From Pseudomonadales bacterium (lineage in GTDB: Bacteria > Pseudomonadota > Gammaproteobacteria > Pseudomonadales > Azotimanducaceae), in contig JANQJA010000003.1 in assembly GCA_028281885.1 (NCBI GenBank), forward strand, positions 79,534 to 143,533: a stretch of 64,000 bases of DNA. Reading direction: 5' to 3'. A model generated the notes under the pieces. The model made no database searches and was not told the origin of the DNA. It was given only the letters and a program-made list of their open reading frames with translations. The first letter of the stretch is position 1; the number at the start of each line of letters is the position of its first letter. Made by a program: the position numbers and the translations under genes. Positions 59,220-64,000 of this stretch are shown piece by piece.

Positions 59220-60346
59220 AAAACGTAAACACCGAATTCAACCCGGACTACGATCAGCTGCACCCCGGTGTGTTTCTGGAAGAATTTCTAGGTGCACAAG
59301 GCATCAAGAAAACCGACTTCGCCAGAAGATGCGGCCGACCAACGAAGACCATTAGCGAAATCATCTCCGGAATTTCGGCGATTACTCCTGAAACCGCTTT
59401 GCAGTTCGAACGTGTACTCGGCGCTGGTAGTGCAAGTGCGAAGATGTGGTTGCGGCTGCAACAGAATTGGCAACTCCAGACAGTTAGGCAAAAGGATCGT
59501 GCAGCGAACGCGGAAGTTTCTGCTTGGGTCAAAAACTTCCCGACCAACGATATGAAGCGATTAGGATTCATCACAAGCGAGCCTGGCTCTGAAACGTGGG
59601 TGAACTATTTTTTAAGATACTTCCAAGTCAGCAGCATCCGAGCTTGGGAAGAATTTTGGGATCACCGACTCAATCTCGCCCGATTTAAACAACAACGTCC
59701 AGATACAACGCATCGTTACGCGGTTGCTGCATGGTTGAACCAAGCGGAGCGTCAGGCGCTCGCTGTTGATGCAGAATCCTATAACGAAACTCTGTTCAGA
59801 TCTGCTCTCGCCGAGATTCGTAAAATGACACGACAGTCTTGGGAGGATGTGGGTGAGCGCCTCGTTGAACTCTGTCGTCTTTGTGGCGTCGCCCTGGTGT
59901 TCTTACCCTATCTTAAGAACACTGGACTGCGAGGGGCGGCTTTTTGGGCAACCAAAGACAAAGCCGTTATAGCCCTGAGTGACTATGGTAAGTCTGAAGA
60001 GCGTGTCTGGTTTGCGTTCTTCCATGAAGCAGCTCACATTCTCTTTCATAGCAAAAAAGCCATGTTCGTCGATTTGGAGCGGGTAGGGTCTCAGGAAAAA
60101 GAAATAGAACAAGAAGCTAACGAATATGCAGCGAATTTTCTTATTCCAAAAAATGAGGTGAAGCGACTAATCAATACATTAGGACCAAAGGCAAACCCCT
60201 CTCTTATAAAGCAAGAAGCTTCTAGGCTTGAGATCTCGCCTGGGTTGCTCGTCGAACGTTTGAAACATGAATATCGATATGGACGATCAGCGTACAAGAA
60301 CCTTAGACGCGAGTTAGTATTCCCCAATTGTGATCCCTTTGAATAA
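59216..60346 (+). CDS. HigA-like antitoxin with C-terminal ImmA/IrrE metallopeptidase domain
   Basis: Residues 15-75 are an XRE helix-turn-helix of HigA type (HPGVFLEEFLGAQGIKKTDF, GRPTKTISEIISG). The C-terminal half is an ImmA/IrrE (COG2856) domain with zinc motif FHEAAHILFH and a later Glu-rich helix (EIEQEANEYAANFLIP). Such fusions bind DNA and can cleave a partner, possibly itself or the toxin. At 376 aa it has normal length for this fused type. Translation is coupled to the HigB-like gene; autoregulation through the upstream palindrome is likely. Confidence 0.88.
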   Translation: MKNVNTEFNPDYDQLHPGVFLEEFLGAQGIKKTDFARRCGRPTKTISEIISGISAITPETALQFERVLGAGSASAKMWLRLQQNWQLQTVRQKDRAANAEVSAWVKNFPTNDMKRLGFITSEPGSETWVNYFLRYFQVSSIRAWEEFWDHRLNLARFKQQRPDTTHRYAVAAWLNQAERQALAVDAESYNETLFRSALAEIRKMTRQSWEDVGERLVELCRLCGVALVFLPYLKNTGLRGAAFWATKDKAVIALSDYGKSEERVWFAFFHEAAHILFHSKKAMFVDLERVGSQEKEIEQEANEYAANFLIPKNEVKRLINTLGPKANPSLIKQEASRLEISPGLLVERLKHEYRYGRSAYKNLRRELVFPNCDPFE

Positions 60347-60397
60347 GCTGCTCTCATCTCGTTTTCTCCATGGTCCGAGCAAAGAGTAGGTCCGCAC

Positions 60398-61039
60398 GTG
60401 ACGCAGCCAGCGCAACCAAAGATCTATCACATCGTGCATGTTGATCGTCTCCCCTCGATTCTTGCAGCAACGGAGTTGCTGAGTGATGCGACAGTGGTCG
60501 CGAAAGTGCTTGGTGGCACAACCGTTGGCATGAATCACATCAAAGAACGCCGCCTGAATGATCTCACTCTGCAGAGCCATCCGGAGCTACATGTTGGTGA
60601 CTGTGTACCCTTCTATTTTTGTCCGCGTTCTATCATGTTGTACATCATTGATCGCGGTAACAATCCGGACCTCGCCTATCAGGGCGGCCAGGAACCGATC
60701 ATTCATATTGAGGCGGATTTGTATGAGACCGTCGCGTGGGCCGAGGCTCAGAACTTACGTTGGGCGTTTACGCTGTCCAACGCTGGCGCTTACTATTTTG
60801 AAGATCGCGCCGACTTAAATGCGTTGAGCGAAATCGATTGGGCCGCGGTCAACGCCAGGAACTGGGTCAATTGCAAGGAAGGCAAACAAGCCGAGTTTCT
60901 GATTGAAAAAGGTTTCCCATGGTCGCTCGTTCAACGCATTGGTGTCTATTCCAACAGACTATATACTCAGGTTGCCAACATCATTCAAGGTGAAGCGCAT
61001 CGACCTCAAGTGATACTTCAACCCGACTGGTACTACTAA
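60398..61039 (+). CDS. darT: DarT-type DNA ADP-ribosyltransferase toxin
   Basis: DarT uses NAD to ADP-ribosylate single-stranded DNA and in studied systems blocks phage replication. The 213-aa protein opens with the NAD-binding signature IYHIVHVDRLPSILA, then GMNHIKERRLNDL, HVGDCVPFYFCPRSIMLY and CKEGKQAEFLIEKGFPW, where the Glu in KQAEFL is the expected catalytic residue. The start is GTG at 60398. It ends 2 bases before darG, the standard toxin-antitoxin order. Confidence 0.92.
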   Translation: MTQPAQPKIYHIVHVDRLPSILAATELLSDATVVAKVLGGTTVGMNHIKERRLNDLTLQSHPELHVGDCVPFYFCPRSIMLYIIDRGNNPDLAYQGGQEPIIHIEADLYETVAWAEAQNLRWAFTLSNAGAYYFEDRADLNALSEIDWAAVNARNWVNCKEGKQAEFLIEKGFPWSLVQRIGVYSNRLYTQVANIIQGEAHRPQVILQPDWYY

Positions 61040-61041
61040 TA

Positions 61042-62103
61042 ATGATTACCTACAAAACCGGCAATATTCTCAATGAAGATGCAGAAGCGCTTGTTAATAC
61101 GGTGAATTGTGTCGGCATCATGGGCCGCGGTATTGCACTACAATTCAAAAAAGCCCATCCGGAGATGTTCCAGGAATACGCCAACGCTTGTAAACAGGAA
61201 CTGATTCAACCCGGCAATATGTGGGTCTATAAGACAGGCGAGCTAACCAACCCGAAGTACATCATCAACTTCCCAACCAAGCGACATTGGCGTGGCAAAA
61301 GTCGCATGGAAGATATCGAATCAGGACTGGAAGCATTAGTTTCCACCATTCAGGAACTTGGTATTACATCAATTGCCATTCCGCCGCTTGGTAGCGGGCT
61401 CGGCGAATTACATTGGCCAGATGTTAAACATCGCATCTCTGAGGCAGTGGGCAGCCAGAACATAGACATTATTGTCTTTGAGCCAAGTGAGGTCACCGAT
61501 GATCGCTCTAATCGTTCCCGTGATGTTCCAAAAATGACCAAGGGTCGTGCGTCGCTGATCCAACTGATAGACCGGTATGTTCGAGGCCTACTCGATCCCT
61601 ATGCAACGCTACTTGAAGTTCATAAGCTCATGTATTTTATGCAGGTAGCCGGTGAACCCTTGCGATTGAAGTACACCAAAGGTGACTATGGCCCTTATGC
61701 CGAGAATTTGCGTCATGTCTTAAACGCGATCGAAGGGCACTACATCTCTGGCTATGGTGATGGCGGAGACAACCCCAACAAAAAACTGGAACTTGTACCG
61801 GGCGCCCTTGAAGAAGCCAACGCCTTTCTAGACAAAGCCTTATCCACGCGATCACATCTGGATCGCGTTTCACTTCTGGTCGAGGGGTTTGAATCCCCGA
61901 TTGGACTTGAGTTGCTGGCGACCGTTCACTGGCTGTGTGTGCAGATGTCACTATCTACCATCGATGAGCTATTGGCAGCGGTCTACCAGTGGGGAGAGCA
62001 CAAGCAGCAATTTACGCCGCGACAAATCTTGACCGCTCTGCAGGTGCTCACAGCAAAGGGCTGGGTCAGCGCATTGGATGAGTCACCAATTCAGTCTACT
62101 TAG
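61042..62103 (+). CDS. darG: DarG-type antitoxin (macrodomain ADP-ribosylglycohydrolase)
   Basis: DarG removes ADP-ribose from DNA and binds DarT to silence it. The macrodomain covers residues 1-155, with TVNCVGIMGRGIALQFKKAH and IPPLGSGLGELHWPDV as ADP-ribose-binding loops. The C-terminal 190 residues (SLIQLIDRYVRGLLDPYATL, KLMYFMQVAGEPLRLKYTKG) are the DarT-neutralising region found in full-length DarG. At 353 aa it appears complete. It directly follows darT; both are the last intact genes of the island. Confidence 0.92.
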   Translation: MITYKTGNILNEDAEALVNTVNCVGIMGRGIALQFKKAHPEMFQEYANACKQELIQPGNMWVYKTGELTNPKYIINFPTKRHWRGKSRMEDIESGLEALVSTIQELGITSIAIPPLGSGLGELHWPDVKHRISEAVGSQNIDIIVFEPSEVTDDRSNRSRDVPKMTKGRASLIQLIDRYVRGLLDPYATLLEVHKLMYFMQVAGEPLRLKYTKGDYGPYAENLRHVLNAIEGHYISGYGDGGDNPNKKLELVPGALEEANAFLDKALSTRSHLDRVSLLVEGFESPIGLELLATVHWLCVQMSLSTIDELLAAVYQWGEHKQQFTPRQILTALQVLTAKGWVSALDESPIQST

Positions 62104-62553
62104 TGAGCGATTCGCTTAAACCGCGAAGGAGCACTCAGCGATCATCAACCTCAAGTCGACTGTCCGTCGATCGTATATTCTGTCCCCACTCCCAATTCGA
62201 TGTCGGCTTTCCCTAGCGTTTCAGGTCCATATCTACAGAGAGTCAATACTTCTCTTAAGTTTTCATTCTACGGTGCTGGTCACACTGAACTCTCCGAATG
62301 CCATAATACGCAAACCCGGCAATTGTTCTCCCTGCTTAGTCTCTGACCGGTGACGCTTTTATAGGAGCGATCCCGTCGGCCATGACATGTCTTGAGTGCT
62401 GTAGAGTGACACTGCATGAGGCCAACCAGTAAGCGTCTCAAAAGCGTTAGCTGGTTAGCCCTTGGACTGCAGTCGCTCTTGCTGAAATTTCCGTAGGACT
62501 GAAAGATCAGGAAGTGTGCGTTTTATTCGCTCAGTGTGCGTGCGCTTCAGCAG
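62104..62553. other. 450-bp stretch without a supported gene, next to the integrase remnant
   Basis: No open frame with coding character is seen on either strand. GGCCAACCAG (62418-62427) and CTGGTTAGCC (62453-62462) form a 10-bp inverted repeat with one mismatch. The stretch is probably degraded island DNA between darG and the integrase remnant. Confidence 0.45.
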
Positions 62554-62760
62554 TTATTCGAACGCTGATCCATCCTGTCGGGTCAGGTTTGAGACATATC
62601 TGGAATATATGCGGAATAGCATCTCTGTTGTGCTGTGACCCATCTGTCGGGCAATCCACTCCGGATTCTCGCGCCTGCTGCGAGCGGTTTGGCAATCCAA
62701 GACGACTAGCCTAATTGATGGATGCCAGACTCGCTTAGTCACGTTGTGCACCGACAGCAT
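62554..62760 (-). pseudogene. Decayed tyrosine recombinase (phage/island integrase), C-terminal remnant
   Basis: The last 38 residues, ENPEWIARQMGHSTTEML followed by FRIYSRYV and NLTRQDGSAFE, are a clear integrase C-terminus with the GH of the catalytic box and the Tyr nucleophile region. Upstream of this the match breaks off: QTARSRR stands where the catalytic Arg-His box and helix should be, and no further catalytic domain is found. The remnant is about 70 of some 380-400 residues. It lies 61 bp from the 3' end of tRNA-Met, where an island integrase is expected. Confidence 0.75.
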
Positions 62761-62821
62761 TACCTCATAGTCCGATTCGCTGTCGATCCTGACTTTCTTC
62801 GCTTTGCCAAAGAGAGGCGAA

Positions 62822-62898
62822 TGGTAGCTACGGGTGGACTTGAACCACCGACCCCAGCATTATGAATGCTGTGCTCTAACCAGCTGAGCTACGTAGCC
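62822..62898 (-). tRNA. tRNA-Met (anticodon CAT)
   Basis: A 77-nt gene on the minus strand starts GGCTACG at 62898 and ends CGTAGCT-ACCA at 62822 with CCA encoded. The anticodon stem CAGCA/TGCTG carries loop TTCATAA with CAT. The paired first base and D-loop agree with elongator rather than initiator tRNA. It is the presumed integration site of the defence island to its left. Confidence 0.93.
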
Positions 62899-63116
62899 AC
62901 AGGCCTATCGACGGGATGCGGATTCTGGTCTTAAACACCTGATCTGTCAAGGAATCTGGCGCCGACAGGGCGCCAGCGTAGCTATTCTTCAGGTTCGTTC
63001 GAACGCCATCGCCGGTTGACTGATCAGTCTCTCTATTACCTCTTCGATGCTTGTGACGAGTCCGTTCGATCCGACCGTCTATACTGGGTATCAAAGAGTA
63101 TGTTGGGAGAGTGGGA

Positions 63117-64000
63117 ATGCTGAAGAGACTGATCTTTTTCACGATCATCTTCGCGTCGGTCTCGGGTTGTGCAACGGTGCAACAGCAGAACGCATCGCCT
63201 CCTTATCTCGGTCCGGTGATTGATGTCCATCTGCACTCTTTTACGCTGATGTCCTATACGCGTGGCGATCCCCCTCGGGGTGTCTGTATTGGCGCATCTG
63301 AAAACACGGTTGTTGATCCTGTTGAAGGCTGGACTGCTGAACTTCGGCGGCGACTGAAGCAACCGCCCTGCGACAACCCGATCTGGTCGCCCACCACGGC
63401 CGAGGCAATGACTGATGAGCTCTTGGCGGAACTTGACCGTCTCAATGTGACTGCTGTGGTCAGCGGCGATCGCGATTTGCTTGCTGAATGGATGGAGAAA
63501 AGACCGGCGCGCATCATTCCCGGCTTTTCGTTCTCTGTGGGACTGTCATCTGAATCTCCGGAAGAAATCGCGGCCATGTTCGAAAATGGCGAGTTCGCAG
63601 TGTTCGGTGAAATTGCCAATCAGTATTATGGTGTCACGCTGGATGATCCCCGCTTTGAAGACTACTGGCGTGTCGCGGCGGAGAATGACATGCCGGTTGG
63701 TATTCATGTGGGGATGGGCGGGCCGGGGGCGCCCTATTCATCGCGCGGTTTCCGTGCCAGAAATCACAGCCCGCTCGCCCTTGAAGAAGTACTGATAAGG
63801 CATCCGACCCTGCGGGTTTATCTGATGCATGCCGCCTGGCCGATGGTCGAAGATATGAAGGCGATGCTCTACAACTATCCGCAGCTTCATGTCGATATCG
63901 CGGCGTTGCAGTTCGTGATCCCGCGAGGTGAATACTACGCGCTGCTTGAGGCGCTCGTGCAGGCCGGGTTCGGTGACCGGATCCTGTTTGGTTCGGACCA
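63117..64000 (+). CDS. Amidohydrolase-family (Amidohydro_2) lipoprotein, 3' end outside window
   Basis: ATG at 63117 follows GGGAGAGTGGGA. A signal peptide with lipobox SVSGC puts Cys near residue 17, so it is an exported lipoprotein. The TIM-barrel metal motif is VIDVHLHSF near residue 35; later strands are visible as IIPGFSFSVG, VGIHVGMGG, VYLMHAAWPM and DRILFGSD, which ends at the window edge and holds the metal-binding Asp. This is the aminocarboxymuconate-decarboxylase-like group; substrate unknown. Lipid anchoring is unusual for the family. Confidence 0.85.
   Translation, partial: MLKRLIFFTIIFASVSGCATVQQQNASPPYLGPVIDVHLHSFTLMSYTRGDPPRGVCIGASENTVVDPVEGWTAELRRRLKQPPCDNPIWSPTTAEAMTDELLAELDRLNVTAVVSGDRDLLAEWMEKRPARIIPGFSFSVGLSSESPEEIAAMFENGEFAVFGEIANQYYGVTLDDPRFEDYWRVAAENDMPVGIHVGMGGPGAPYSSRGFRARNHSPLALEEVLIRHPTLRVYLMHAAWPMVEDMKAMLYNYPQLHVDIAALQFVIPRGEYYALLEALVQAGFGDRILFGSD

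Noticed and set aside
62418..62462. Imperfect inverted repeat resembling an integron attC site
   Set aside because: The arms do not fit the RYYYAAC and GTTRRRY consensus and there is no gene cassette or integron integrase.

Overview
The window reads as chromosomal DNA of a gammaproteobacterium, probably an environmental, facultatively respiring one. Positions 1-12156 hold housekeeping genes in an order known from Pseudomonas and relatives: lipA, moeB-prmC-prfA-hemA, then a TPR lipoprotein, lolB, ispE, tRNA-Gln, rplY, pth and ychF. The ribose-phosphate pyrophosphokinase gene that usually sits between tRNA-Gln and rplY is absent. No species name can be given from sequence reading alone.

Positions 12351-30348 are a mixed accessory stretch. 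It contains a TetR-controlled ABC-2/HlyD export operon, a large TonB-dependent receptor divergent from a GPH-family symporter, a single-chain biotin-dependent acyl-CoA carboxylase, a cupin, a LysR regulator divergent from a cytoplasmic molybdopterin oxidoreductase, and a secreted beta-helix-like protein.

Positions 30474-49910 form a nitric-oxide and denitrification region. An operon of acyl-CoA dehydrogenase, nnrS, an unlisted 53-codon gene and moeA lies behind a perfect FNR/DNR-type box. It is followed by a globin, an nsrR gene, a porin whose start codon appears lost, a TonB receptor, and a cytochrome cd1 nitrite reductase with an extra cytochrome c domain. After nirS comes an unusual respiratory cluster: a 48-aa membrane peptide, a CuA subunit, a heme-copper subunit I with all metal-binding histidines but Gln where oxidases have the cross-linked Tyr, two Sco proteins, a cytochrome b/ferredoxin/MvhD fusion, a second subunit I homologue whose helix VII His-His is Tyr-Tyr, and a CtaA-like heme A synthase. 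I infer a non-canonical nitric oxide reductase. Two 23-bp inverted repeats, one at nsrR and one at nirS, agree at 19 of 23 positions and overlap putative promoters, so NsrR probably controls both.

Positions 49939-56419 hold a GPH-type transporter divergent from a four-gene type II DMSO-reductase-family operon (alpha, beta, heme gamma, chaperone). A second FNR/DNR-type box lies between them with the same CTGC centre as the first. MoeA and MoeB in the window would serve these molybdoenzymes.

Positions 56420-62820 look like a mobile defence island at the 3' end of tRNA-Met. On the minus strand is a compact ubiquitin-like operon (Ubl, E2-like, JAB peptidase, E1-like). On the plus strand are a HigB/HigA-ImmA toxin-antitoxin pair and DarT-DarG. 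A decayed tyrosine recombinase lies beside the tRNA. The window ends inside a lipoprotein amidohydrolase gene.
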